64,000 nucleotides of DNA, taken from the NCBI RefSeq assembly GCF_020618775.1, contig NZ_JAESVB010000007.1:124001-188000 (forward strand), given 5' to 3'. A program made the translations under genes and the position numbers. The notes below the pieces were generated by a model, which was not told the DNA's origin, ran no database searches, and was given only the letters and a program-made list of their open reading frames with translations. Positions 27,524-35,426 of this stretch are shown here, piece by piece. The first letter of the stretch is position 1. Each line of letters begins with the position of its first letter. Source of the DNA: Acidisoma silvae (lineage in GTDB: Bacteria; Pseudomonadota; Alphaproteobacteria; Acetobacterales; Acetobacteraceae).

Positions 27524-27856
27524 ATGGCGAACCCGCTGAAATTCGACCCCGCTCGCGACGAGATCATCCGTGAGCGCGCCTATCACCTGTGGGAAAGTGA
27601 AGGCCGGCCCGAGGGCCGCGCGGCCGAATATTGGGAACGGGCGTCCGAGCTTGTGCAGATGGAAGAAAGCGGCAATCCGGGCCAATTGCCCAACCCGATC
27701 GCCGAAGGCGTTGACCCCTCCGCGCCGCAAGGCGTCGAAGAAGCCTTTATCCAGGAAAATCTGGGCGAATTTCCCGGCCAATTGACCGACCAGGGCGATG
27801 CCACGCTGACACCCAAGCCCCGCAAGCCGCGCGCCAAGAAGCCGAAAGCGACCTAA
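27524..27856 (+). CDS. DUF2934 domain protein
   Basis: A 110-residue soluble protein. An N-terminal DUF2934 motif is clear: IRERAYHLWESEGRPEGR followed by EYWERA (residues about 12-37). This short motif occurs in many alphaproteobacterial proteins of unknown role. The C-terminus is basic and Lys/Pro-rich (KPRKPRAKKPKAT), suggesting nucleic-acid contact. GGAGA lies seven bases before the ATG. It has its own upstream region of about 280 bases. Immediately after the stop codon comes a short tandem repeat. Confidence 0.82.
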   Translation: MANPLKFDPARDEIIRERAYHLWESEGRPEGRAAEYWERASELVQMEESGNPGQLPNPIAEGVDPSAPQGVEEAFIQENLGEFPGQLTDQGDATLTPKPRKPRAKKPKAT

Positions 27857-27908
27857 GCCGGCCGCGCCTAGCCGGCCGCGCCTAGCCGGCCGCGCCTGGC
27901 CGGCCGCA
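27857..27908. repeat. Tandem repeat of a 14-base unit (GCCGGCCGCGCCTA)
   Basis: Three full units (27857-27870, 27871-27884, 27885-27898; the third ends in CTG) and a partial fourth. The repeat begins one base after the stop codon of the DUF2934 gene. Each unit contains the palindrome GCCGGC/CGGCCG, so the array can fold in many registers. Confidence 0.9.
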
Positions 27909-27935
27909 GGTCGGTCTGGATTCGGTTGAACCATC

Positions 27936-28015
27936 GTCATTCCCGCGAAGGCGGGAATCTTCTGCCTCTAGCACTGCGGCAAGGCATAGAAGACGCCCGC
28001 TTTCGCGAGCGTGAC
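27936..28015. repeat. Mirrored palindrome (REP-like element, copy 5)
   Basis: GTCATTCCCGCG-AAGGCGGGAA forms the left hairpin and GCCCGCTTTCGCGAGC the right, with ATCTTCT and AGAAGA flanking the centre. The right end reads GTGAC, one base away from the ATGAC of other copies. It belongs to the same subtype as copies 2 and 3. Confidence 0.83.
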
Positions 28016-28064
28016 GGTGAACGGAGCGCTTCGATCCAAATATGAAACGCTCTCGCCGCGCCGC

Positions 28065-29159
28065 TCAGGAGGCGCGCCAGCCGTAGCGCTGGGAAATCTT
28101 GGCGCGCAGGCCTGTGGTCAAAGCGGGGCCACCGGACATCTGCGTGAACAGCGCGCCGGCGCAATCTCCTGTCAGGAAACGCACGCCCTGCGGCACCGAG
28201 ACAGTCTCGATAGAGAGGCTGTCGGTGCCGGTCTCTGCGCCGTGACGCCAGACATTCACCGTCTCGGCATGCACGAGATCCGGCAGCACGGCCGCGAAAC
28301 AGGTCGCGGCCGCGGCAGCAGCGGCATTGTAGGCCGCGAAATTCGGCAAGCCCCTGACGTCGATCGCGCTCGACGCTGCCGCTTCGATGAAGCTCGGCAC
28401 ATTCGGCAGAAGCGGGTCGCGCTTGCCGGGACCGTCGCAGCCTTGCGCGCCGGTCGAGAAAAACGGCACAGCACCGGCGGCCGAGGCCAAAGCCAGGCTC
28501 TGCTTGATTTTCGGCCCCGACAGGAAGGCGAGGTCGATCACGCGGCGCCGCAAGCCGTCGGCCAGGCTGGGCGCGTCACCCATGCCGAAAACCGGGACGG
28601 CCGGCACGCCGATCAGATCGAGCGCCAGCAAAGCCGCCAGTTCCGGACCCAGCGGATTGGTGGCGCCGATCCGCAAAGGGCGGCGGCTGCCGGGAACCAG
28701 CGAAACGCCACGACGGGCGACCAGTACGGCTGGCGTCAGCGCGACGAGAATAGGAATCCAATGGTCGGGCGCATATTTGACCCGGCTGTCGCCTTCCAGC
28801 CAGGCCAGCAGCGCGGCGCCGGGGGCGACCATCAGCGTGCTGCCGTCCGGGTCCATGCGCGCGCCGAAGGCATTGCCGACGGTCACGCCGTCCGGTCCGC
28901 CCATGGCGTCGAAGGTGGAGGTGACGTCCTGCGGCAGACCGCCGAGCAGATAAGGGGTCAGCAGCTTGGTCCAGCCGGCGACGTAGCCGTATGCCGGACC
29001 GCTGCTCAGAACCGAAACGCCGTTTTCGAAAACGGCGCGGCCTGCCGAAGCGGGGCCGCCGGTCTGGACCTGGGCAAGCGCGGGCGCCGCGGCAAGGCCC
29101 AGCGGCAGGGCGGAGGAGACACTAAGGAAGCGGCGGCGTGAATAACCGGAACCCGACAT
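28065..29159 (-). CDS. Tat-exported periplasmic receptor, divergent Bug/TctC-like
   Basis: A 364-residue protein with a twin-arginine signal (SRRRFLSV, cut after PALA). The mature part follows the layout of tripartite tricarboxylate (Bug) receptors: VTVGNAFGARMDPDGSTLMVAP parallels the family's G-G-x-x-G-x-x-x-V-A-x-A-x-P-D-G-Y-T-L segment, and the YAPDHWIPILVALTPAVLVAR region parallels the Y-D-P-x-x-D-F-x-P-I part. The first half lacks the common family start, so the match is distant. No TctA/TctB membrane partner is nearby. It is an orphan receptor candidate for carboxylates; ligand unknown. Confidence 0.6.
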   Translation of the reverse strand: MSGSGYSRRRFLSVSSALPLGLAAAPALAQVQTGGPASAGRAVFENGVSVLSSGPAYGYVAGWTKLLTPYLLGGLPQDVTSTFDAMGGPDGVTVGNAFGARMDPDGSTLMVAPGAALLAWLEGDSRVKYAPDHWIPILVALTPAVLVARRGVSLVPGSRRPLRIGATNPLGPELAALLALDLIGVPAVPVFGMGDAPSLADGLRRRVIDLAFLSGPKIKQSLALASAAGAVPFFSTGAQGCDGPGKRDPLLPNVPSFIEAAASSAIDVRGLPNFAAYNAAAAAAATCFAAVLPDLVHAETVNVWRHGAETGTDSLSIETVSVPQGVRFLTGDCAGALFTQMSGGPALTTGLRAKISQRYGWRAS

Positions 29160-29180
29160 GCGGTCGATCCAGGCCGGCCG

Positions 29181-29696
29181 TCAGCTGTCGTATTGCAGCA
29201 GGGACGCGAAAGGCACGTCGATCAGATCACGCCCGGACAGGAAGGAAAGTTCGATCAGCGTGACGGCGGCGGTCACGTCGGCGCCCAGTTGGCGCAGCAG
29301 GCGGATGCCGGCGGACAAGGTGCCCCCCGTGGCCAGCAGGTCGTCCACCACCACAACGCGGGCACCCGGCGGCACGGCATCGGCCTGCGCCTCGATCCGA
29401 TCGGAGCGGTATTCCAGCGTATAGTCCAGGCCGACGACATCGCCGGGCAGCTTGCCCGGCTTGCGCAGCATGGTGAACCCGCAGCCGAGCTTCAGCGCCA
29501 GCGGCGCCGCGAACAGAAAGCCACGGCTCTCCATGCCCGCCAGATAATCCGGCTTATAGTCGCGGATAACATCGGCCATCCGGGTCACGGCCACCTGCCA
29601 GGCGTCGGCATCCCGCAACAAGGTCGAGATGTCATAGAAAAGAATGCCGGGCTTCGGAAAATCCGGGACGGCCCGGATATGCGCTTTAAGGTCCAT
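29181..29696 (-). CDS. apt: Adenine phosphoribosyltransferase
   Basis: Purine salvage enzyme that makes AMP from adenine and PRPP. It has 171 residues, the usual length. The N-terminus has the typical [17 protein letters not shown]. The PRPP-binding motif [13 protein letters not shown] is at about 114-126, and GMESRGFLF near residue 55-62 matches the adenine-binding flap region. It lies 21 bases upstream of the Bug-like receptor gene and may share its transcript, but there is no functional link. Confidence 0.96.
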   Translation of the reverse strand: MDLKAHIRAVPDFPKPGILFYDISTLLRDADAWQVAVTRMADVIRDYKPDYLAGMESRGFLFAAPLALKLGCGFTMLRKPGKLPGDVVGLDYTLEYRSDRIEAQADAVPPGARVVVVDDLLATGGTLSAGIRLLRQLGADVTAAVTLIELSFLSGRDLIDVPFASLLQYDS

Positions 29697-29790
29697 GGCC
29701 GCTGTATAGCCGAGGGATCAGGGGGGGCAAAGCGTCCAAGGCACGTTATTTTTACCCCTGCCCTGCCCGGCATCGCCGGACCTGCCCCGG

Positions 29791-30357
29791 TCAGCCGCCC
29801 GTGAACTGATAGCCGAGGGCGACGGCCGCGACATGGGTCGCCGCATTATTGACCGCCGGCAGATAGGGAAGATTGGCCAGGCGCTGGGCGGTCTCGGCCG
29901 GCGGCAGGGAGAAGATGGACGAGCCCAGCAGCTTGTCGACCGCGGCCTGATCACCGGCGCGATAGGCGCCTGACAGCCCGACCATGGCATCGACCACCGC
30001 CTGCGACGGCACATCGGGGCTGATGCCGAGCAGACCGCGCACAGTGTTGCGGCTATCCAGCATTTGCAGCCGGAAGAGCGACGGGATCGAGACCCAGCGC
30101 GGCGATGTGTTGAGCTGACCACCGAGATAATCGAGCGCGGCAACTGTTTCTGCGGCGAGCGCCGGATTGCCTTGCATCTCTTTATAATGGCCGAAGCCAT
30201 AGGCCGTGATGTTGATTGCGCGCACATCGACATCGCCATTGGTCTGCAAAGCAGAAGGCTGAATGACCGCCGTACTCGGCTGACGGTCGACCGCACCGGC
30301 GCAACCAGTAAGTAGGACCGCCACAGCGAAGCTGGCGACCAGAGCAGAACGCTTCAT
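29791..30357 (-). CDS. Hypothetical lipoprotein
   Basis: A 188-residue protein beginning with a lipoprotein signal (MKRSALVASFAVAVLLTGC, acylated Cys19). The rest is mostly helical and Ala/Leu-rich, with AINITAYGFGHYKEMQGNP near residue 46 and several aromatic residues, and no catalytic motif. It would be membrane anchored on the periplasmic side. It precedes apt on the same strand, separated by 94 bases. I do not recognise a family. Confidence 0.75.
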   Translation of the reverse strand: MKRSALVASFAVAVLLTGCAGAVDRQPSTAVIQPSALQTNGDVDVRAINITAYGFGHYKEMQGNPALAAETVAALDYLGGQLNTSPRWVSIPSLFRLQMLDSRNTVRGLLGISPDVPSQAVVDAMVGLSGAYRAGDQAAVDKLLGSSIFSLPPAETAQRLANLPYLPAVNNAATHVAAVALGYQFTGG

Positions 30358-30417
30358 GACGCGGACCCTTATGATGTTGCAGCTATTACGTGCGATTTTG
30401 GCAGGCAGATGCAGAAG

Positions 30418-30939
30418 CTATGTGCCGCTGCGGTGACGCCCGGCCAGATCAACGTAATGTGCGCCGATCGCGATGAAGCGCATACGCTCATCCTCGCCCA
30501 GCACACGCACGAGCCGCGCCGGGCTGCCAGCCCATAGCTCGTTCGGCCCCATCGTCTTACTGGGTGTCAGCAAGGCGCCAGCGGCGAGAACCGCGCCAGC
30601 GCCGATGACCGCGCCGTCCAGCACGGTGGCGCCCATGCCGACGAAGCCGCCATCCTCGACGGTGCAGGCATGGACGATGGCGCCATGCCCGACCGTCACG
30701 TCATCACCCAGGATGCAGGCGAAGGTCTCGCGGTTCACATGCAGGATGGAACCATCCTGGATATTGGTCCGCGCGCCGATGCGAATGAAATTCGTGTCGC
30801 CGCGCAACACGCAATGATACCAGACGCTGGACCCGGCCCCGATGGTGACATCGCCGATGACGGCGGCCGTCGGCGCCACCCAGGCGGTCGGGTCGATGCG
30901 CGGCGCCTTTCCCTCAAAGCTCAGGATCGTCGCCGCCAC
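30418..30939 (-). CDS. Gamma carbonic anhydrase-like hexapeptide protein
   Basis: A left-handed beta-helix protein of 173 residues with repeated hexapeptide turns. The metal-binding histidines of the gamma carbonic anhydrase/PaaY group are present: ILHVN and VGHGAIVHAC. Such trimers bind zinc or iron and hydrate CO2, or serve as accessory proteins. The start codon is GTG (30939). It follows argC by five bases and is the last gene of rplM-rpsI-argC in this operon. Whether it is catalytically active is unproven. Confidence 0.88.
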   Translation of the reverse strand: MAATILSFEGKAPRIDPTAWVAPTAAVIGDVTIGAGSSVWYHCVLRGDTNFIRIGARTNIQDGSILHVNRETFACILGDDVTVGHGAIVHACTVEDGGFVGMGATVLDGAVIGAGAVLAAGALLTPSKTMGPNELWAGSPARLVRVLGEDERMRFIAIGAHYVDLAGRHRSGT

Positions 30940-30944
30940 CCGGT

Positions 30945-31859
30945 TCAGCCGTCCAGCCCGAGCATCAGGCGGACGTTCTGCACGGCAGCACCCGACGCGC
31001 CCTTGCCCAGATTGTCGAGCCGCGCCACCAGCAGCGCATGGCGGCGCGCCTCATTGGTGAAGACATGCAGCGACAGGCGGTTGGTATCGTTCAGCGCTTC
31101 CGGCTGCAATGTGCCCAGCGGTTCGCTGGAGACCGCGATCTCCGGCGCGTCGGCGTAATGCGCGGCCAGAACCTCGGTCAGTTCGACGGCGCTCGGGCAG
31201 CGCGGCAAAGTATCCAGATGCAGCGGGATCGAGACCAGCATACCCTGGCGGAAATGGCCGACCGAGGGAACGAAGACCGGCGGCCGGCTGAGCCCGGCCT
31301 GAATTTCGATTTCCGGCACATGCTTATGGGCCAGGCCAAGGGCGTACAGCTCAAAGGCCGGTCCGCCCTCCGCTTCATGCGCTTCGATCATGCTTTTGCC
31401 GCCGCCGGAATAGCCGCTGATGGCATTGATGGTGAGCGGCGTATGCGGCGCGATCTTGCCGGCCTCGACCAGCGGGCGCAGCAGGGCGATGGCGCCCGTG
31501 GAATAGCAGCCTGGATTGGAAACATGGCTCGCGGCGCGAATTTTGTCCGCCTGGCCGGCGGTCAGCTCGGGGAAACCGAAAACCCAGTCAGGATCGATGC
31601 GATAGGCCGTGCTGGCGTCCAGCACGCGCGGCGCGTCCGGGCCAAGGGCCGCGGCCAGCGCCACGGCTTCGCGCGAAGCGGCGTCGGGCAGGCAAAGAAT
31701 GATGAGATCGGCGTCCGCCATCCGTTTCTGACGCTCGGCCGGGTTTTTCCGGTCGGCATCGGGGATGCTGAGCAGCCTGACAGAAGAAAGGCCGGTCAGG
31801 CGCTGGCGAATGCCAAGCCCCGTGGTTCCGGCCTCGCCGTCGATAAAGATTGTCGGCAC
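30945..31859 (-). CDS. argC: N-acetyl-gamma-glutamyl-phosphate reductase (short, type 2)
   Basis: NADPH-dependent third step of arginine synthesis. The 304-residue form belongs to the short type-2 group (N-terminus PTIFIDGEAGTTG). The catalytic cysteine is Cys118 in SNPGCYSTG, and GYSGGGKSM follows. Two GTG codons stand in tandem at the start (31862 and 31859). AGGAG is 3 bases from the first and 6 from the second, so 31859 is preferred. An ATG-led extension upstream to 31973 would overlap rpsI. It is cotranscribed with rplM-rpsI, a common arrangement in alphaproteobacteria. Confidence 0.94.
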   Translation of the reverse strand: MPTIFIDGEAGTTGLGIRQRLTGLSSVRLLSIPDADRKNPAERQKRMADADLIILCLPDAASREAVALAAALGPDAPRVLDASTAYRIDPDWVFGFPELTAGQADKIRAASHVSNPGCYSTGAIALLRPLVEAGKIAPHTPLTINAISGYSGGGKSMIEAHEAEGGPAFELYALGLAHKHVPEIEIQAGLSRPPVFVPSVGHFRQGMLVSIPLHLDTLPRCPSAVELTEVLAAHYADAPEIAVSSEPLGTLQPEALNDTNRLSLHVFTNEARRHALLVARLDNLGKGASGAAVQNVRLMLGLDG

Positions 31860-31911
31860 CACACTCTCCTGGATGCCATCGGCTCCAGAAGAATGGGTGC
31901 CGACGGGTCGA

Positions 31912-32394
31912 TCAACGCTTGCTGAACTGGAAGCTACGGCGAGCCTTAGCCTTACCATACTTCTTACGCTCAACCGTGCGGCTGTCGCGCGTCAGGAAGC
32001 CGGCGACCTTGAGGATACCACGCAGCTCGGGCTCGTAATAGGTCAGCGCGCGGCTGATGCCATGGCGAACCGCACCGGCCTGGCCGGAGAGACCGCCGCC
32101 GTTCACCGTGCAGATGACGTCGAACTGGTTGTAGCGATCGGCCACCAGGAAGGGCTGGGTGATCAGCATCCGCAGCACGGGGCGCGCGAAATAGGTCGCG
32201 GCCTTCTTGCCGTTGATGGAGATCTCGCCCTTGCCGGGCTTGATCCAGACGCGGGCAACCGATTCCTTGCGGCGGCCGGTCGCGTAGGAGCGACCGAATT
32301 CGTCGCGCTTCGGCTCGACGCGCGTAACCAGGGCCTCGGCGCTGGTCGCGATCGGGGCGGCGGCGAGATCAGCGAGTGTGCGGGTCTCTGACAT
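31912..32394 (-). CDS. rpsI: 30S ribosomal protein S9
   Basis: Small-subunit ribosomal protein of 160 residues, with the usual alphaproteobacterial N-terminal extension of about 30 residues. [27 protein letters not shown] and the extreme C-terminal [11 protein letters not shown], which reaches the ribosomal P site, are all present. It follows rplM with two bases between stop and start. Confidence 0.98.
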   Translation of the reverse strand: MSETRTLADLAAAPIATSAEALVTRVEPKRDEFGRSYATGRRKESVARVWIKPGKGEISINGKKAATYFARPVLRMLITQPFLVADRYNQFDVICTVNGGGLSGQAGAVRHGISRALTYYEPELRGILKVAGFLTRDSRTVERKKYGKAKARRSFQFSKR

Positions 32395-32396
32395 AA

Positions 32397-32861
32397 TCAG
32401 GCCCTCCGATTCTTGGAGTTGAGGGCACCGACATCAAGCTTCGTCGGCTGCTGGCCTTCATGCGGATGCGCGTCATCGGCATAGACATAAAGGTGACGCA
32501 TCTGCTGGCGCTGTAGCGGGCCGCGCGTGATCATGCGCTCGACCGCCTTTTCGATCACCCGCTCGGGGTGGGCGGAGGCCAGACGCTGGCCAACGGTACG
32601 GCCCTTGATGCCGCCCGCGTAACCGGTGTGGTAGTAGAAGACGGACTGCTCGGCCTTCTTGCCCGTGACCTGCACCTTGCGGGCATTCACGATAATGACG
32701 TGGTCGCCGCAATCGACATGCGGGGTGAACTGGGGCTTGTGCTTTCCACGCAGACGGTTGGCAACAACGACCGCCAAGCGGCCGAGAACCAGACCTTCCG
32801 CGTCGATGAGCACCCAGTTCTTGCGAGCCTCAGTGGGCTTCAGCGAGAGGGTTGTCTTCAT
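32397..32861 (-). CDS. rplM: 50S ribosomal protein L13
   Basis: Large-subunit ribosomal protein of 154 residues, with [32 protein letters not shown] and the [13 protein letters not shown] stretch. It is the first gene of rplM-rpsI-argC-gamma carbonic anhydrase. Two perfect inverted repeats lie in its upstream region and could be part of its leader or promoter control. Confidence 0.98.
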   Translation of the reverse strand: MKTTLSLKPTEARKNWVLIDAEGLVLGRLAVVVANRLRGKHKPQFTPHVDCGDHVIIVNARKVQVTGKKAEQSVFYYHTGYAGGIKGRTVGQRLASAHPERVIEKAVERMITRGPLQRQQMRHLYVYADDAHPHEGQQPTKLDVGALNSKNRRA

Positions 32862-32926
32862 CCGAACTCGGTTCCTTTTAGAGTGGGCGGCTTATGGCGG
32901 CTTCACCTTGGCCGGTCAAGGCTTTT

Positions 32927-32954
32927 GGCATGTGGTATTTGGATACCACATGCC
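32927..32954. repeat. Perfect inverted repeat, 12-base arms, near rplM
   Basis: GGCATGTGGTAT and ATACCACATGCC flank a four-base TTGG loop, about 66 bases upstream of the rplM start. There is no T run, so it does not look like an ordinary terminator. It could be an operator or a leader structure. Confidence 0.75.
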
Positions 32955-33052
32955 GCCGCAAAGACCGCCGCGCCCGGCCCCGCCCCTGCGGCAGGCTGCG
33001 GAACATTCAGTATGGGACTGAAAGAATTGGAAATACTGGGAAGGGTGAACTC

Positions 33053-33092
33053 AAATGAGCAGGGATCGGGGTCAACCAATCCCTGCTCATTT
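33053..33092. repeat. Perfect inverted repeat, 14-base arms
   Basis: AAATGAGCAGGGAT (33053-33066) pairs with ATCCCTGCTCATTT (33079-33092) around a 12-base loop. It lies between the divergent rplM and CoA-binding genes. It lacks a T run on either side and is unrelated in sequence to the GTCAT-bounded elements. Confidence 0.8.
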
Positions 33093-33308
33093 CGGCTGAT
33101 CTTTGCCAGCCGAGCATGACTGGTTTGAAAAACCAGCCCGCCAGACGTCTCCCTAAACTTGGCCGCCGAAATTCGTCTTCGAGAGACCTCTCGGCAAGCG
33201 GACTGTGGCTAAATTGTTGCAATTAGGCAAGTCTCTTCCCAGCCCGCATGGCAGTCGCCATTTCGTGAGCCTGCCGTCCATAACTACGAAAACCGGGAGA
33301 ACCGTTTC

Positions 33309-33770
33309 GTGACCAGCCAAATACAGGCCCCCACCGCCGCCGACACAGCAAATGCGACCATCCGGGACGTTCTGACCCGCTACAAACGCGTGGCTTTGGT
33401 CGGCGCTTCGGCCAAGCCGGAACGGCCGTCGCACGGTGTCATGGGTTTTTTGCTGCGCCACGGATTCGCGGTGACGCCGGTCAATCCGGGCATCTCCGGG
33501 CAAAGCATCCACCGCCAGACCGTGGTCGCCACGCTGGAGGAAGCCGGGCCGCTGGAGATCGTGGATATCTTCCGCGCCTCCGATCAGGTCGGGCCGGTGG
33601 TCGATGACGCCATCCGCCTGGGGGCCAAAGTTGTCTGGATGCAGCTTGGCGTCGTCAATCAGGAGGCGGCCGCCGCCGCGCGGGCGGCCGGGCTGACCGT
33701 CATCATGGACCGCTGCCCGGCCATCGAATGGCCCCGCCTGGGATTGGGTGCGGGACAAAGTCCAAGCTGA
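33309..33770 (+). CDS. CoA-binding domain protein (YccU-like)
   Basis: A 153-residue single-domain Rossmann protein of the CoA-binding family. RVALVGASAKPERPSHGVM carries the nucleotide-binding loop. FAVTPVNPG, VDIFRASDQV and VWMQLGVVN follow as in E. coli YccU. Such proteins bind coenzyme A; their role is not well defined. The start is GTG at 33309, with GGGAGA about eight bases upstream. The C-terminal CPAIEWPRLG is the usual end. Confidence 0.9.
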   Translation: MTSQIQAPTAADTANATIRDVLTRYKRVALVGASAKPERPSHGVMGFLLRHGFAVTPVNPGISGQSIHRQTVVATLEEAGPLEIVDIFRASDQVGPVVDDAIRLGAKVVWMQLGVVNQEAAAAARAAGLTVIMDRCPAIEWPRLGLGAGQSPS

Positions 33771-33871
33771 ACCGCAGCTGTCTTTTCGGTAAGATAACCG
33801 GCGCGCGATAGACAGACGGCGTCGGTGCCACCAAATCTGCGGCGACACATTTTCCTGAACAGGATCCGAGC

Positions 33872-34738
33872 ATGACCCCCGAGGAACGCGATATCATCTC
33901 CCGCTTCGTGCAGCGCGTGGCCGGCGCGTCGTCGGCGGGCTCAGTCCCCAGCACGCAAACCGCCCTGCCCCCGGTCGATTCCGAGGCGGACGGCCATCTG
34001 GCCGGGCTGTTCCAGCAATATCCGGAAGCCCGCTACCGCATGACGCAATTCGCTTTCGGGCAGGAACAGGCGTTGCAGGGCGCGGCCCAGCAGCTTCAGG
34101 TCTTGCAGCAGGAGAACGCGGCGCTGCGCCAGCAGGTGCAGCAGGTCAGCACGCAGCCGGCCGGGTTCGGCGGCCAGCAGGGTCAGCAGGGCGGCGGCTT
34201 CTTCAGCCGCATGTTCGGCGGCAATGGTCCGCAGCAGCAGGGCGGCTATCAGCAGCCGCCTTATGCCCAGCCCTATCCCAACCAGGGCTATGCCCAGCAG
34301 CAGCCCGGTTTCGGCGCCCCGCCGCCGGGCTATAACCAAGGCTACGGCCAGCAGGGCATGATGGCCCAGCGCGGCGGCAGCGGCTTTCTGGGCTCGGCGC
34401 TGACGACCGCCGCCGGCGTCGCGGGCGGCATGCTCGCCTTCAACGCCGTCGAAAGCCTCTTCACCGATCGCGGTGCGGCAGCGACGGCGGCCGGCAATGC
34501 CGGCGACTCGTCCGGCTGGGCCTCGGTTCCCGATCAGGGTGGGGGCGATAATTCCGGCTGGAGCAATGCGGGCGACAATAGCGGCTGGGGCGGCAATGCG
34601 GCCGATAATAGCGGCTGGCAGAATACGCCGGACCAGACGACGCAGGATAACAGCGGCTGGACGGATGATTCCTCCGGCGGCAGCGATAGCGGCTGGGACG
34701 ACAGCAGCGGCGGTGGCGGCAGCGACGACTGGGTGTAA
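33872..34738 (+). CDS. DUF2076 domain protein with C-terminal NSGW repeats
   Basis: The 288-residue protein starts with the DUF2076 pattern MTPEERDIISRFVQRV. A Gln-rich coiled coil follows (about 65-95, EQALQGAAQQLQVLQQEN). Next comes a Gln/Gly/Tyr/Pro-rich low-complexity stretch, then a small hydrophobic segment (ALTTAAGVAGGMLAFNAVESLF, given by its ends ALTTAAG and VESLF). The tail holds at least four DNSGW-type repeats and a Ser/Gly/Asp-rich end. DUF2076 proteins are periplasmic ligand-binding-type or envelope proteins of unknown role. GATCCGAGC precedes the ATG. The repeats suggest an assembly or binding surface. Confidence 0.82.
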   Translation: MTPEERDIISRFVQRVAGASSAGSVPSTQTALPPVDSEADGHLAGLFQQYPEARYRMTQFAFGQEQALQGAAQQLQVLQQENAALRQQVQQVSTQPAGFGGQQGQQGGGFFSRMFGGNGPQQQGGYQQPPYAQPYPNQGYAQQQPGFGAPPPGYNQGYGQQGMMAQRGGSGFLGSALTTAAGVAGGMLAFNAVESLFTDRGAAATAAGNAGDSSGWASVPDQGGGDNSGWSNAGDNSGWGGNAADNSGWQNTPDQTTQDNSGWTDDSSGGSDSGWDDSSGGGGSDDWV

Positions 34739-34753
34739 TGGTTTAGTCTGTAG

Positions 34754-34784
34754 TGTCGCCCGCAGCTTTATGCCGCGGGCGACA
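34754..34784. terminator. Hairpin between convergent genes
   Basis: A perfect 10-base stem (TGTCGCCCGC with GCGGGCGACA) between the ends of the DUF2076 gene and a convergent membrane-protein gene. It could end transcripts from both sides, although no T run follows. Confidence 0.45.
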
Positions 34785-34817
34785 GCCCTACTTACGGCGG
34801 CCTCGTTCGAAAACGCG

Positions 34818-35426
34818 TCAGCCGATCGAAAATCCCGGCAGCGGATATGTGGTGACCAGGGACACGATGGCGCTGAAAGCGACGTCGACCAGCACCAGCA
34901 AGGCAGCGCCGCTGGGTGAGACACCCAGCACCAGCCGCGCCATCCACCATTCCAGCCACAGCGCCCAGCCATAGCCGACCAGGGCCGCCGTCTCCGACAC
35001 GATGGAAGGCGCATGGGCCAGCATCGGCAGCGACGTCAGCATCAGCAGCACATACTGGGCCAGATTGCTCCAGTTCCAGGCGGCGATGAAACGTGGCCAT
35101 AGCGCTTCCAGACCCAGCATCCGCAACAGCGGCAGGGCAAGCAGCGCATAGCCGGCCCAGGTGATCGGGAAGCTCAGCAGGTCCAGAATGAGGGCGTGTC
35201 TGCCCTCCAGGGGGCCGGTACCGGCCAGCCAATCCAGATAGTGAAACAGCAGGAAGATCGGGAAGACGAACAGTGCCGTGATGAAGCTGCGCTGCGTCGC
35301 CGCCATGTCATTGGTAAAAACCCGCGCGCCTTCCGGCCGGCCGAAGGTCAGCATGGCGATGCCGCGTGCGGAGAATCCGATCTCCCGCGCCCAGAGGCGC
35401 AGAACCTGCCTGGCGCCGTCGCTCAT
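34818..35426 (-). CDS. Hypothetical membrane protein, Yip1-like (first of a related pair)
   Basis: A 202-residue protein with about five hydrophobic helices. The start MSDGARQVLRLW at 35426 overlaps the stop of the preceding gene (ATGA), which rules out the much longer frame running to 36257. The helix after LLSFPITWAGYALLALPLL leads into ALWPRFIAAWNWSNLAQYVL, which parallels a segment in the neighbouring 201-residue protein. The two look like diverged paralogues. It is the last gene of dapD-dapE-membrane protein-membrane protein. Function unknown. Confidence 0.75.
   Translation of the reverse strand: MSDGARQVLRLWAREIGFSARGIAMLTFGRPEGARVFTNDMAATQRSFITALFVFPIFLLFHYLDWLAGTGPLEGRHALILDLLSFPITWAGYALLALPLLRMLGLEALWPRFIAAWNWSNLAQYVLLMLTSLPMLAHAPSIVSETAALVGYGWALWLEWWMARLVLGVSPSGAALLVLVDVAFSAIVSLVTTYPLPGFSIG

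Larger units (their letters stand above)
32862..33308. other. Intergenic region upstream of rplM with two perfect hairpins
   Basis: About 450 bases without a supported gene. It holds two perfect inverted repeats (32927-32954 and 33053-33092, listed separately) and presumably the divergent promoters of rplM and the CoA-binding protein gene. No tRNA or known riboswitch pattern was recognised. Confidence 0.65.

Noticed and set aside
27857-27908. Short repeats considered as a CRISPR-like array
   Set aside because: The units are contiguous with no spacers and only 14 bases long.
33001-33300. Possible tRNA or known riboswitch in the rplM upstream region
   Set aside because: No cloverleaf, T-loop or conserved riboswitch core was found; only simple inverted repeats are visible.
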